Under the pieces are notes generated by a model. It was not told the origin of the DNA and made no database searches. It saw only the letters and a list, made by a program, of their open reading frames with translations. The position numbers and the translations under genes were made by a program. This document shows, one piece after another, positions 49,322 to 59,968 of a stretch of DNA of 64,000 bases (positions are counted from its first letter, which is position 1; the number at the start of each line of letters is the position of its first letter). The DNA lies in contig NZ_CP011526.1 in the NCBI RefSeq assembly GCF_001027105.1, positions 1,674,001 through 1,738,000 on the forward strand, given 5' to 3'. The DNA is from Staphylococcus aureus. Its GTDB lineage: Bacteria; Bacillota; Bacilli; Staphylococcales; Staphylococcaceae.

Positions 49322-49591
49322 ATATAAAAACTGGCATTATATGTGCAACAATTTTTTTGTAAATCTATGTAAATGTCACAGAATAGCCACAAATAGCACC
49401 ATTAAAGCTTTTTCAAGATGTGAATAATCCATGAATTTTACAATAGAATTAAATTTTCAATTGGTTATTATATATGATTATAAAAACCAAAGTATATTAA
49501 CATGGAATTTTACACATTTTTACCGAAAATAATTGTATATATCTCAATATAAGTGCATAATAAACATATCTATATTTAAGGGAGATGTATT
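49322..49591. other. Divergent citZ-cycA intergenic region
   Basis: AT-rich control region for divergent citZ and cycA. Two TGTAAA hexamers 10 bases apart occur near 49360-49375; too few to call an operator. Nothing else is recognised. Confidence 0.4.
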
Positions 49592-50953
49592 ATGGCTGAA
49601 AAATTACAAAGGGAACTGAGCAATCGCCACATACAATTAATTGCAATTGGCGGTGCAATTGGTACAGGCTTATTCTTAGGTGCTGGTCAAACGATTGCAT
49701 TAACCGGCCCTTCAATTCTATTAACATACATCATTATAGGATTTATGTTATTTATGTTTATGCGAGGTTTAGGAGAAATCATTATACAGAATACTGAATT
49801 TAAATCTTTCGCAGATGTAACCAATACATATATTGGGCCTTTTGCAGGATTTGTTACCGGATGGACATACTGGTTCTGTTGGATTATTACAGGTATGGCT
49901 GAAGTAACGGCTGTGGCAAAATATGTTAGCTTTTGGTTCCCAGAAATTCCAAACTGGATAAGTGCACTATTTTGTGTACTGTTATTAATGTCATTCAACC
50001 TACTTAGCGCAAGACTTTTCGGAGAATTAGAATTTTGGTTCTCTATCATTAAAATAGCGACAATTATTGGTTTAATAGTAGTTGGTTTCGTCATGATTCT
50101 ATTTGCATTTAAAACTCAATTCGGGCATGCCAGTTTCACAAATCTATATGAACACGGCATATTCGCTAAAGGTGCTTCTGGATTCTTTATGTCTTTCCAA
50201 ATGGCACTATTCTCATTTGTAGGAATTGAAATGATTGGTGTTACAGCTGGGGAAACAAAAGATCCAGTTAAAACAATTCCAAAAGCAATTAACAGTGTAC
50301 CCATTAGAATTTTAATATTTTACGTTGGGGCGTTAGCGGTTATCATGTCTATTATCCCTTGGCAGCAAGTTGATCCTGATAACAGTCCATTCGTAAAATT
50401 ATTCGCATTGATCGGAATTCCGTTTGCTGCGGGCTTGATTAATTTTGTAGTATTAACCGCTGCTGCTTCATCATGTAACAGTGGTATATTCTCAAATAGC
50501 CGTATGCTTTTCGGTTTATCAAGTCAACAACAAGCACCTCCGAACTTTTCTAAGACGAATAAATATGGCGTTCCACATGTTGCAATCTTTGCTTCATCAG
50601 CATTATTACTTGTGGCAGCATTACTAAACTATATTTTCCCAGATGCGACAAAAGTATTTACGTATGTGACTACCATCTCTACAGTGTTATTTTTAGTTGT
50701 ATGGGGTCTGATTATCATTGCATATATCAATTATAGTCGTAAAAACCCAGATCTACATAAAAATGCTACGTACAAACTATTAGGTGGCAAATATATGGGC
50801 TACTTAATATTTGTATTCTTCATTTTTGTGTTCGGGTTATTATTTATTAATGTTGATACAAGACGTGCAATTTATTTTATTCCGATTTGGTTTATACTTT
50901 TAGCATTTATGTACTTAAGATATAAACGTATCGCTGCTAAATCAAATAAATAA
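49592..50953 (+). CDS. cycA: CycA-like serine/alanine/glycine permease
   Basis: 453 aa, APC superfamily with 12 predicted helices. RELSNRHIQLIAIGGAIGTG opens the first helix; FSFVGIEMIGVTAGETKDP is the conserved segment. GGGAG precedes the ATG. By position next to citZ and by sequence this is the S. aureus alanine/serine/glycine transporter called CycA, whose loss raises beta-lactam susceptibility. It is the longest plus-strand gene here, and an IS element lies just downstream. Confidence 0.85.
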   Translation: MAEKLQRELSNRHIQLIAIGGAIGTGLFLGAGQTIALTGPSILLTYIIIGFMLFMFMRGLGEIIIQNTEFKSFADVTNTYIGPFAGFVTGWTYWFCWIITGMAEVTAVAKYVSFWFPEIPNWISALFCVLLLMSFNLLSARLFGELEFWFSIIKIATIIGLIVVGFVMILFAFKTQFGHASFTNLYEHGIFAKGASGFFMSFQMALFSFVGIEMIGVTAGETKDPVKTIPKAINSVPIRILIFYVGALAVIMSIIPWQQVDPDNSPFVKLFALIGIPFAAGLINFVVLTAAASSCNSGIFSNSRMLFGLSSQQQAPPNFSKTNKYGVPHVAIFASSALLLVAALLNYIFPDATKVFTYVTTISTVLFLVVWGLIIIAYINYSRKNPDLHKNATYKLLGGKYMGYLIFVFFIFVFGLLFINVDTRRAIYFIPIWFILLAFMYLRYKRIAAKSNK

Positions 50954-50985
50954 CAACAAGTTTTAGGGCTTGGGACATTAAGTTC

Positions 50986-52637
50986 TTAGGCAATGTAAAA
51001 AAGCTGATTTCTATTAATTATTTGATAGAAATCAGCTTTTTTGATATGTATTTTATAATGTACAGCTCGTTGAGCTGCTATTTTCCTTATATTAAGTGCC
51101 ATCAATACAAAACCTAGCTCTCGTTTAACTTTATTTATTCCTCGAACTGACATTCGAGTGAAACCCAAAATAGCCTTCATAAATCCAAAAGCAGGCTCTA
51201 CATCAATTTTTCTTTGACTATAGATGTTTTTCGTTTCTGGTTCAGAAAGCTTTTGATTAATTTGGACTTTAAAGTATTCCCAATTATAATTCTTCATGAT
51301 TTTCTTATTGGATTTCGAATTTGGTTTCATGCATTGATGTCTCAAAGAACATGATGAACAGTCATCACATTCATATAGTTTGAAGTCTCGTTTAAAACCA
51401 TATCTATCATTACGGTATGCATATCTTTTAAAACCTATTCTTTTGTTATTAGGACATATAAATTCATTATTAAGTTCGTCATATTTCCAATTTTGAGTGT
51501 TGAAAATGCCACTTTTAAACTTTCTAGTTTTATCTTTAATAAACATGCCATACGTAATAAGTGGCGTTTTATTAAAATCATCTATAATAGCCATATAGTT
51601 TTGCTCACTACCATAACCTGCATCAGCTACAATATACTCTGGTAAATAACCGAAGGTATTTTGAATCATTGTTAAAAATGGGATTAATGTTCTAGTATCT
51701 GTTGGGTTTTGAAATAGGTCATAGGATAAAACAAATTGAGAATTTGTCGCTATTTGTAAATTGTATCCTGGCTTAAGTTGGCCATTTTTCATATGGTCTT
51801 CCTTCATTCTCATAAAAGTTGCATCATGATCAGATCAGTTTTAGAAAAACTATTTCTATCTTTAAGAATCGATTTTTGTTCTTCATATTTATTTTTTCTT
51901 TCGGAATAATCATCAAATTTCTTTTTGAACTTCTTAATCTCAGTTATTTTTTTACGGGTCTGTTTTCTAATTTGAGCACAATCTTCGTTCTCAATAGAAT
52001 GATTTAAATCTTCGATTTCTTTATCTAAATGACTACCAATTAAATCTATTTCTTCTATTGTTAAATCGCTATCTCCATCTTCTTTTATCTCTGGTATTAT
52101 TTTTTCTTCAACTAAGTCACGATATAATGTTTTTGAATTTTCGTTCAATTTCGATTCGTGATTTTGAATACTTTTCTTCCACACAAATGTATATCTATTG
52201 GCATTAGCTTCTACTTTTGTACCATCAATAAAAATTGAATTATTATCAATAAGATTTTGCTTTAAACATTGACTATGGAACTGAATAAATAAAGATTCAA
52301 TTAACGCATCAGTATTAGGATTCACTCTAAAACGATTAATAGTTTTATAAGAAGGTGTTTGATCTTGAGCTAACCACATCATTCGAATACTGTCATGAAG
52401 TAATTTTTCTATTCTACGACCAGAAAATACAGATTGAGTATATGCATATAAGATGATTTTTAACATCATTTTTGGATGATAGGATGTTGCGCCACGATGA
52501 TGTCTGAATTCATCGAATTCGCTATCAGGTATCGTTTCAACAATTTCATTAACATATCGCGAAATATCATTTTGAGGAATTCTAACAGAGGTTTCTATTG
52601 GTAGTGTAAGTTGGGTCATGTTATAAATTTTATACAT
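50986..52637 (-). pseudogene. IS1182-family DDE transposase, frameshifted
   Basis: The two frames (51810-52637, N-terminal 275 aa; 50986-51813, C-terminal 275 aa) together cover a normal length of about 545-550 aa. The catalytic acids are present: FIDGTKVEANANRYTF (first Asp), IVADAGYGSEQN (second Asp) and RKIDVEPAFGFMK (Glu). The break is at about 51825-51835, where the minus strand reads ACTGATCTGATCATGATGC. Removing one TGATC restores KTDHDATFMRMKEDHM, the family motif. So a 5-bp tandem duplication probably inactivated it. A zinc-like CDDCSSCSLRHQC segment is in the C-terminal half. Confidence 0.92.
50997..51042. terminator. Perfect hairpin inside the 3' end of the transposase gene
   Basis: AAAAAAGCTGATTTCTAT (50997-51014) and its exact complement (51025-51042) form an 18-bp stem with a 10-base loop. 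It works as a terminator on both strands, yet it lies within the last 20 codons of the transposase (KKADFYQIINRNQLF). On the plus strand it would also end cycA transcripts. Confidence 0.82.
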
Positions 52638-52784
52638 AAGGCACCTCGTTAATTTAGTTTAGTGGTATTTATTAAATTATACGAAGGGACCCAACACAGA
52701 AAATTCATTTTATTGAATTTTACATTTATGTGCAAGTTGGGCAAAGTGTTTTATTTTTTTAAAGTATGTAAAAGTAAAATTACA

Positions 52785-52955
52785 TGTTAATACGTAGTAT
52801 TAATGGCGAGACTCCTGAGGGAGCAGTGCCAGTCGAAGACCGAGGCTGAGACGGCACCCTAGGAAAGCGAAGCCATTCAATACGAAGTATTGTATAAATA
52901 GAGAACAGCAGTAAGATATTTTCTAATTGAAAATTATCTTACTGCTGTTTTTTTA
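52785..52955 (+). repeat. Structured intergenic repeat or small RNA with terminator
   Basis: AATAC..AATGGC (52789-52807) pairs with GCCATTCAATACGAAGTATT (52872-52891). It encloses an inner GTGCC/GGCAC hairpin with GC-rich, non-coding sequence (GAGACTCCTGAGGGAGCAG). A perfect 15-bp stem AACAGCAGTAAGATA/TATCTTACTGCTGTT (52904-52918, 52935-52949) extended by TTTTC/GAAAA ends in a T run on the plus strand. It looks like a transcribed RNA with terminator. I recall similar sequences scattered in staphylococcal intergenic regions, but could not check. Confidence 0.65.
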
Positions 52956-53228
52956 GGGATTTATGTCCCATCCTGTTTTATATGCAACTTATAATATTAA
53001 ATTGCGTACTTGGCTCAAAACTTTTACTTTCTCATCTATTTAATAATGTATCATTTCAGAAATACATCCATACTTCTATTTTATAATAAATTTCCAAAGT
53101 AATATGAGTGAAAGTTTGAAGGTGATAATGTACATGTATAAAAGATATAAACATTTATATAGATTGCCATTCATACACTATCATTATCAAATAACCTATT
53201 AATTACGTCATAAAATACCAGATGAACC

Positions 53229-53272
53229 AAAAAACGCCTTTCCATTGTTGATAAATGGAAAGACGTTTTTTT
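53229..53272 (-). terminator. Terminator after pyk
   Basis: AAAAACG-x-CTTTCCAT pairs with ATGGAAAG-x-CGTTTTT, with T runs both ways; six bases after the pyk stop on the minus strand. Confidence 0.9.
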
Positions 53273-53277
53273 ATAAA

Positions 53278-55035
53278 TTATAGTACGTTTGCATATCCTT
53301 CAAAGATTTTACCTTGAGCAGCATCAATCGTAACTAACATGTTATTGCTTATGTTTTTAACAGCTTTTTCTACACCTACAACTGTTGGAATACCTTTTTC
53401 TAAACCAACAATTGCACTTGGTGATGTAATACCATTTTCTTCTGTAATTAAGCCTAAAGCTTTTTCTACATAAGGTACAAACGTTTCATCGATTGAGTTA
53501 GTAACGATAACTTTGTCAGATAAATCTTTACCTTCTAAATCTTTAACAGTTTCAGCAACTAACGTAGTACCAACAACTGATCCACGTCCAATACCTTGAC
53601 CATTAGCAATTTCGTCACCAACTAGGTGGATTTTCATCATATTAGTAGTTCCAGTTTCACCAGTTGGTACACCAGCAGTAATAATGATTAAATCACCATT
53701 AGATACTCTACCAGTTTCAACAGCTGTTGCAACTGCATTGTTTAACAATGCATCTGTACTCTTACGTCCTTTTTTAACTACAGGTTGAACTCCCCAAACA
53801 ATTGAACATTGACGTGCAGTTTCTTCACTTGGAGTCACCGCAATAATGTCTGAATGTGGACGATATTTGGAGATAGTACGTGCCGTTGAACCACTTTCAG
53901 TAGCAGCTACAATTGCTTTAACATTTAAGTTTAAAGCTGTATGTGCAACCGAAATACCGATAGCATTCACTAATGAAGTTTCAACTAATTTAGTACGATC
54001 TGACAATAACTTTTTGTAATCTTGGGCTGCTTCAGCTGATACAGCAATATTTCTCATTGTTTTAACAGCTTCTTCAGGATATAAACCAGCAGCAGTTTCA
54101 CCAGATAACATTACTGCATCTGTACCATCATAGATTGCGTTGGCAACGTCACTAGCTTCTGCACGTGTAGCACGTGGGTTACGTTGCATAGAATCTAACA
54201 TTTGTGTAGCTGTAATAACTGGTTTACCTAATTTGTTACATTGTCTGATTAAATCTTTTTGAACCATTGGTACTTTTTCAGGTGGAATTTCAACACCCAT
54301 GTCACCACGTGCAACCATTAAACCATCAGACACTTCAAGAATTTCCGCAATATTATCAATACCTTCTTGGTTTTCAATTTTAGGGAATACTGAAATGTTA
54401 GCTTTTTGTTCTTCTAAAATTTCACGAATTTCTAAAACATCACTAGGACGACGTACGAAACTTGCTGCAATGAAGTCAACATTTTCTTTAATACCGAAAC
54501 GGATATCTTCAGCATCTTTTTCTGTAATACCAGGTAAACTTACTCTTACGCCAGGTAAGTTAACACCTTTTTTGTTTTTAAGCTCACCAGAGTTTAAAAT
54601 ATCACATTTAACTTCTTTTTTAGCATGGTCAATATCTTTAACTTGTAATTCAATTAAGCCATCATCAAGTAAAATGTATGAACCTACTTGAACATCGTTA
54701 ATTAAGTTTTCATATGTTACTGAGAACTTTTCAGGTGTTCCTTCAACTTCATTCATGCTAACAATAACTTCGTTGCCACGTTCAAGTTCAATGATACCGT
54801 CTTTCATATTATGCGTACGAATTTCTGGACCTTTTGTATCTAATAAAATTGCTACAATTTTGTCTAATCTTTTAGCTACTTTACGAATTGTATCAATTCT
54901 ACCTTTATGCTCTTCATGACTACCATGTGAAAAGTTTAATCGTGCAACGTTCATACCAGCATTGATTAATTTCTCAATCATTTCTTCTGATTCTGAAGCT
55001 GGTCCAATTGTACATACAATTTTAGTTTTTCTCAT
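53278..55035 (-). CDS. pyk: Pyk, pyruvate kinase
   Basis: 585 aa. TIM-barrel core with [13 protein letters not shown], the catalytic Lys in FPKIENQEG, the Mg site [11 protein letters not shown] and [10 protein letters not shown]. After the usual end near residue 475 comes the extra C-terminal domain (about 475-585) seen in Bacillus and Staphylococcus enzymes, related to the PEP-utiliser swivelling domain. Converts PEP to pyruvate with ATP formation. It follows pfkA by 21 bases. Confidence 0.97.
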   Translation of the reverse strand: MRKTKIVCTIGPASESEEMIEKLINAGMNVARLNFSHGSHEEHKGRIDTIRKVAKRLDKIVAILLDTKGPEIRTHNMKDGIIELERGNEVIVSMNEVEGTPEKFSVTYENLINDVQVGSYILLDDGLIELQVKDIDHAKKEVKCDILNSGELKNKKGVNLPGVRVSLPGITEKDAEDIRFGIKENVDFIAASFVRRPSDVLEIREILEEQKANISVFPKIENQEGIDNIAEILEVSDGLMVARGDMGVEIPPEKVPMVQKDLIRQCNKLGKPVITATQMLDSMQRNPRATRAEASDVANAIYDGTDAVMLSGETAAGLYPEEAVKTMRNIAVSAEAAQDYKKLLSDRTKLVETSLVNAIGISVAHTALNLNVKAIVAATESGSTARTISKYRPHSDIIAVTPSEETARQCSIVWGVQPVVKKGRKSTDALLNNAVATAVETGRVSNGDLIIITAGVPTGETGTTNMMKIHLVGDEIANGQGIGRGSVVGTTLVAETVKDLEGKDLSDKVIVTNSIDETFVPYVEKALGLITEENGITSPSAIVGLEKGIPTVVGVEKAVKNISNNMLVTIDAAQGKIFEGYANVL

Positions 55036-55056
55036 TTTATAATTCCTCCTGAAATC

Positions 55057-56025
55057 TTATATAGATAACTTGTTAGCAAGTTCATATAGACTATAATCAA
55101 ATTTATGATCTTTACCATCAAAAATTTCATCAAAAGATGTTGCTACAATTTTATTGTTCTTAATTCCAACACCCTTAGCTGTTTCACCTTGCATTAATAA
55201 GTCTACCGCATATCCACCTAAACGTGATGCTAAAACTCTATCCGCACCTGTTGGGCTACCACCACGTTGAACGTGACCTAACACAGACACTCTATTATCA
55301 ACATTGATGTATTGTGATAATTCTTTTTGACAATCTTGCGCAGTCATACAACCTTCTGCTACAAGAACGATTGAGTGTTTCTTACCACGTTTAATACCTT
55401 GTTCAATTTTATCAGCTATTTCTTTAATATCTGTTTTCACTTCTGGAACTACAATTGTCTCAGCACCAACTGATAATCCAGCCCATAATGCTAGATCTCC
55501 ACAATCACGGCCCATTGCTTCAATGATAAATGTTCGTGCGTGACTTGACGCAGTATCTCTAATTTTGTCGACTAAGCCAATAATCGTATTTAATGCTGTG
55601 TCAAATCCAATTGTAAAATCAGTACCATTGATATCATTGTCAATCGTACCAGGAATACCGATAGTTTGAATTTCTTTACATTCCTCACTGATGCGTTGTG
55701 CACCGCGATAACTACCGTCACCACCAATAACTACAAGGCCCTCAATCCCTCTTTTACGTAAGTTTTCGATTGCAACTTTACGTACTTCTTGCTCCTTAAA
55801 CTCTGGACATCTTGCTGAATACAAGAATGTACCTCCACGCTGAATCGTATCCCCAACTGATCCTAATTCAAGTTTATGAATATCATCATTTAACAATCCT
55901 TGGTAACCATGATACACACCATAAACTTCAATTTCATTGTAAATTGCTGTACGAACAACTGCTCTTACGGCAGCATTCATTCCAGGTGAATCTCCACCAC
56001 TAGTTAAAACTGCAATTTTCTTCAT
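55057..56025 (-). CDS. pfkA: PfkA, ATP-dependent 6-phosphofructokinase
   Basis: 322 aa. ATP site [23 protein letters not shown], and the fructose-6-phosphate site [20 protein letters not shown] are conserved. Committed step of glycolysis. It forms a pfkA-pyk unit and is separated from accA by a terminator. Confidence 0.97.
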   Translation of the reverse strand: MKKIAVLTSGGDSPGMNAAVRAVVRTAIYNEIEVYGVYHGYQGLLNDDIHKLELGSVGDTIQRGGTFLYSARCPEFKEQEVRKVAIENLRKRGIEGLVVIGGDGSYRGAQRISEECKEIQTIGIPGTIDNDINGTDFTIGFDTALNTIIGLVDKIRDTASSHARTFIIEAMGRDCGDLALWAGLSVGAETIVVPEVKTDIKEIADKIEQGIKRGKKHSIVLVAEGCMTAQDCQKELSQYINVDNRVSVLGHVQRGGSPTGADRVLASRLGGYAVDLLMQGETAKGVGIKNNKIVATSFDEIFDGKDHKFDYSLYELANKLSI

Positions 56026-56162
56026 GACGACATACCTTTCTATAACTGATTTATCTTTAACTCTAAATTACCACAAATTGATATGTCATTCCATCAAAAC
56101 TAATGTATTGAATTGATGTAAACGTTTTAAATATTGAATTTTATTTTAACTTAATTAAAAAA

Positions 56163-56196
56163 AGATTAGTAGCCACAATTTTGACTACTAATCTTA
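56163..56196 (-). terminator. Terminator after accA
   Basis: AAGATTAGTAG pairs with CTACTAATCTT, with a T run in the minus direction, between accA and pfkA. Confidence 0.85.
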
Positions 56197-56293
56197 GTTA
56201 AAATTCAGTATCTAAATATTAAATTATTGTTTTAATGTACTTCAATTTATGGTAAAACCCAGTATCGATTTAACATAAAAATGCTCAAGTTGA

Positions 56294-57238
56294 TTATTCT
56301 ATATAAGAACCGATATTTCTGAATTTTTCAAAGCGATCATTAGCAATTTCATCACGTGATAATGACTCAAGTGAATCTAACTGTGCAACAAACGCTGATT
56401 TAATAGCTAAAGCTTGCTGTTCAATATCTTTATGTGCACCGCCAAGTGGTTCAGAAATGACATCATCTATAATACCTAATTGCTTAATATCATGGGCAGT
56501 AATTTTCATTGTTTCAGCTGCAATTTTAGCCAAATTACTGTCTTTCCATAATAATGCCGCTGCACCTTCAGGAGATATAACAGAGTAAGTACTATTCTCT
56601 AACATCAATACTTTATTGGCAATACCAATACCTAGAGCACCTCCACTGCCACCTTCACCAATGACAATCGCAATAACTGGTACTTTTAATGAAGCCATCT
56701 CAATCAAATTTGTTGCGATAGATTCACTTTGTCCACGTTCTTCAGCAGCTTTACCAGGATATGCACCTTTTGTATCTATAAATGTAAAGATAGGACGATT
56801 GAATTTTTCAGCTTGTTTCATTAAACGTAATGCTTTTCGATAACCTTCTGGATGCGCCATACCAAAATTTCGATAAATATTATCTTTTGTATCTTTTCCA
56901 CGTTGTTGTCCAATAACTGTAACAGCACGACCATTTAAAAAGCCAATACCACCAATCATTGCTGGATCATCTCTAAAATTACGATCACCATGTAGTTCCA
57001 TAAACGAATCAAAGATATATGGAATATAATCTAGGGTCGTAGGTCTTTCTTGCAAACGCGCAATTTGCACACGATCCCATGGTTTTAGATTTGTATATAT
57101 TTTTTTAGTTTCTCGTTCCAATGACGCTTCAAGCATGTCAATTTCTTCTTGTAAATCCACATCATTTTTATCTTGAGATTCTTTTAAAGATTCAATTTTA
57201 TTTCGAATTTCAAAAAGTGGTTTTTCAAAATCTAACAT
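56294..57238 (-). CDS. accA: AccA, acetyl-CoA carboxylase carboxyltransferase alpha subunit
   Basis: 314 aa. Crotonase-fold carboxyltransferase: [37 protein letters not shown] and [12 protein letters not shown] are the family motifs. With AccD it moves the carboxyl from biotin to acetyl-CoA, giving malonyl-CoA for fatty acid synthesis. The ATG overlaps the accD stop by one base (TAATG), matching their equal stoichiometry. Confidence 0.96.
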
Positions 57239-58095
57239 TATTTAGTCACCTCTTGATGGATTTTTAGAATTTCAGACAATGTTTGACGCATATCATTACG
57301 ATGTACAACTTTATCCAATTGTCCATGCTCTAATAAAAATTCTGCAGTTTGGAAATCATCTGGCAATTTTTCGTTTATTGTCTGTTCAATAACTCGACGA
57401 CCTGCAAAACCTATCAACGCTTTTGGCTCACTTAAATTTATATCACCAACTGATGCAAAACTTGCAGATACACCACCAGTAGTTGGATGTGTTAAATATG
57501 ATATATATAATAGTCCAGCGTCAGAATGACGTTTTAAAGATACACTGGTTTTACCCATTTGCATCAAGGAAATAATACCTTCTTGCATACGTGCACCACC
57601 ACTTGCAGAGAAAAGAATAAATGGTAAACGGTTCTCAGTGCAGTAATCAATGATGCGACATATCTTTTCACCGATAACCGATCCCATACTTCCCATTCTA
57701 AAACGTGAATCCATGACAGCAACGCCAAATTTCATACCATCTAGTTGTGCTGTACCAGTCACAACTGCTTCTTTAAGACCTGTCTTTTGTTGGTCCTTTT
57801 CAATTTTTTCTAAATAACTTGGAAAATCTAATGGATTCGCAGAGGTCATTCCCTTATCGAATTCTGTAAATGATCCTTCATCAGAAATTGCTTCTATACG
57901 TTTATACGCAGTTAAAGCAATATGATGATCACAATTAAAGCACACATTTAAATTTTCAGCTAATTCTTTTGTGTACATAATTTTCTTACACTTTGGACAC
58001 TTAGTCATAATACCTGCAGGCACATCATTATTTTTAGAGTCTTGTACTGTAAGATATTTCTTTTTCTTTGTTCGATTAAAAAAATCTTTAAACAT
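57238..58095 (-). CDS. accD: AccD, acetyl-CoA carboxylase carboxyltransferase beta subunit
   Basis: 285 aa. N-terminal zinc ribbon ([13 protein letters not shown]...CFNCDHH, about residues 33-55) is followed by the carboxyltransferase core ([35 protein letters not shown]). It pairs with AccA. GGAGG precedes the ATG. Confidence 0.96.
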
Positions 58096-58289
58096 AGGAA
58101 AACCTCCAAATAACCTCTGTTCTAACCATTTAGAGCCTTAAACTGAACTTGACCAGTTAAAAACGGGTTTAAATTTATTTGATTTATATTCGTTTGACTG
58201 TTGAATGTTTATCATAAACTTTCATTTTCATCATTTTAATGACTCTTTATTGCTAACTTTTAAGCAATTTAATTAAACGTTAATTATTT

Positions 58290-59519
58290 TTATTGTAAAT
58301 CTGTAAGTTTCATTGTTTTATCATACACATCTTGCGGATCAACTTCAATCCTAGCTACTCCAGATTCCATTGCCGCTTTAGCAACATTACGAGCAACTGA
58401 TGGCGCTACACGTTTATCAAACGGTCCTGGGATACAGTAGTCTTCATTTAATTCAGAACTATCGATTAAATCAGCAATCGCTTCTACAGCTGCCTTTTTC
58501 ATTTCTTCATTTATATGTGTAGCTTCAACCTCTAATGCACCTCTAAAAATACCAGGGAAAGCTAATACATTATTAATTTGGTTAGGATAGTCTGAACGTC
58601 CTGTACCAACAACTCGTGCACCTGCCGCTTTGGCATCATCAGGTATTATTTCAGGATTTGGATTAGCCATTGCAAATATAATTGGATTATCTGCCATACT
58701 CTTAACCATATCTTGTGACAGCGCATTAGCTACAGAAACCCCGATAAATACATCTGCGTCTTTTACGACTTCTTCTAAAGACCCTTCAATCTTATCTTTA
58801 TTTGTCCATTTTGCTACAACATCTTTCGTAGGATTCATACCATATGAACGTCCTTCAAAAATTGCGCCTCTTGAGTCACACATAACCATATTTCTTACAC
58901 CATACGCGTATAGTAATTTAACAATGGCTATTCCTGCTGCACCAGCACCATTTAGTACAACTTTTATTTTAGCAATATCTTTGTTAACAACTCTCAATGC
59001 ATTTACCAAACCTGCCAATGTTACAATTGCTGTACCATGTTGATCGTCATGGAATACCGGAATATTAGTTTCTTTTTTCAATCGTTCTTCAATTTCAAAA
59101 CAACGTGGTGCCGAAATATCCTCTAAATTAATACCACCATAATTAGGTTCTAACAACTTAACTGTTTTAATGATTTCTTCGGTATCAGTTGTATTTAACG
59201 CAATAGGCACCCCATTGATACCAGCGAAGCTTTTGAATAATACTGCTTTACCTTCCATTACAGGAATACTTGCTTCAGGTCCAATGTTACCTAAACCTAA
59301 TACCGCTGTTCCATCAGTAATAACTGCAACTGTATTTCCTTTAATTGTGTAATCATATACTTTTCTTTTATCTTCATAAATATCTTTACACGGTTCAGCA
59401 ACGCCAGGTGAGTATGCTAAACTTAATTCCTCTTTATTAGTAACTTTTACATTTGGTTTAACTTCTAATTTACCTTGATTACGTTTGTGCATTTCCAATG
59501 CTTCATCTCTTAATGACAT
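58290..59519 (-). CDS. Malic enzyme (NAD-type, oxaloacetate-decarboxylating)
   Basis: 409 aa. Short bacterial malic enzyme with malic domain (YSPGVAEPCKDIYEDK, GNIGPEASIPVMEGK) and Rossmann domain (LNGAGAAGIAIVKLLYAYG, FAMANPNPEI). It makes pyruvate and CO2 from malate. It lies upstream of accD, so it could feed acetyl-CoA or NAD(P)H to fatty acid synthesis; cofactor choice cannot be settled by eye. Confidence 0.93.
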   Translation of the reverse strand: MSLRDEALEMHKRNQGKLEVKPNVKVTNKEELSLAYSPGVAEPCKDIYEDKRKVYDYTIKGNTVAVITDGTAVLGLGNIGPEASIPVMEGKAVLFKSFAGINGVPIALNTTDTEEIIKTVKLLEPNYGGINLEDISAPRCFEIEERLKKETNIPVFHDDQHGTAIVTLAGLVNALRVVNKDIAKIKVVLNGAGAAGIAIVKLLYAYGVRNMVMCDSRGAIFEGRSYGMNPTKDVVAKWTNKDKIEGSLEEVVKDADVFIGVSVANALSQDMVKSMADNPIIFAMANPNPEIIPDDAKAAGARVVGTGRSDYPNQINNVLAFPGIFRGALEVEATHINEEMKKAAVEAIADLIDSSELNEDYCIPGPFDKRVAPSVARNVAKAAMESGVARIEVDPQDVYDKTMKLTDLQ

Positions 59520-59903
59520 GAAATCAGCCCCTAATTCAATATTTATTTTTAAAAAATAACTTGGATAAAACGCATTACATTATAAAAGTAAAAATATTGG
59601 GTAAATCTGAATGAGTAAGAATTTATGGTTTTGATTATGTAACACAAATAGCGATAAACGATAATAAAATAATATTTATAAAGATACATTAAACCATACT
59701 ATCTAAAGATATACCTTTAATTATTATAATGGATAGCAAAAACCAATATATCAAAAAGTTATTATTTTTCCGCACGATATATCGACAAAATTCTTTACTC
59801 AATTTATGTATACTGCTTTTTGTGCTAATTATTCTTATGGATTAATCAATAATGTAAAGTGAAACTCATAAAAATAATAAGCATAAAAAACTAATATAAA
59901 CGC
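59520..59903. other. Gap between dnaE and the malic enzyme gene
   Basis: About 380 AT-rich bases ahead of the malic enzyme gene, presumably holding its promoter. No small gene or conserved site is recognised. Confidence 0.45.
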
Positions 59904-59938
59904 AAACTGATGGTTAAAAAATATCTAACCATCAGTTT
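59904..59938. terminator. Hairpin after dnaE
   Basis: Perfect 13-bp AAACTGATGGTTA/TAACCATCAGTTT stem 30 bases after the dnaE stop. The T tract on the minus strand is imperfect. Confidence 0.68.
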
Positions 59939-59968
59939 ACTATATCATAATTTATTAGTTGATAAAAG

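Larger units (their letters stand above)
50960..52690 (-). mobile_element. IS1182-family insertion sequence with a broken transposase
   Basis: The element consists of one transposase gene in two frames. Boundaries are approximate: left-end GCTTGGGACATTAAGTT and right-end sequence whose complement reads GTTGGGTCCCTTCGTATAA share TTGGG and scattered bases only. No target duplication was identified. The transposase lies opposite to cycA and faces the same way as pyk. Confidence 0.85.

Noticed and set aside
49440..49470. CodY-box-like AATTTTCAATTGGTT upstream of cycA
   Set aside because: Only about 10 of 15 positions match in a very AT-rich region; not enough to call a site.
50960..52700. Exact terminal inverted repeats and target duplication of the IS
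   Set aside because: Only TTGGG and scattered positions agree between the ends; I could not define exact borders.
54299..54691. 130-aa plus-strand frame inside pyk
   Set aside because: Shadow of the pyruvate kinase coding strand with no supporting start.
58630..59043. 137-aa plus-strand frame inside the malic enzyme gene
   Set aside because: It is antisense to a clearly conserved enzyme, has no good ribosome binding site and encodes low-complexity residues typical of a shadow frame.
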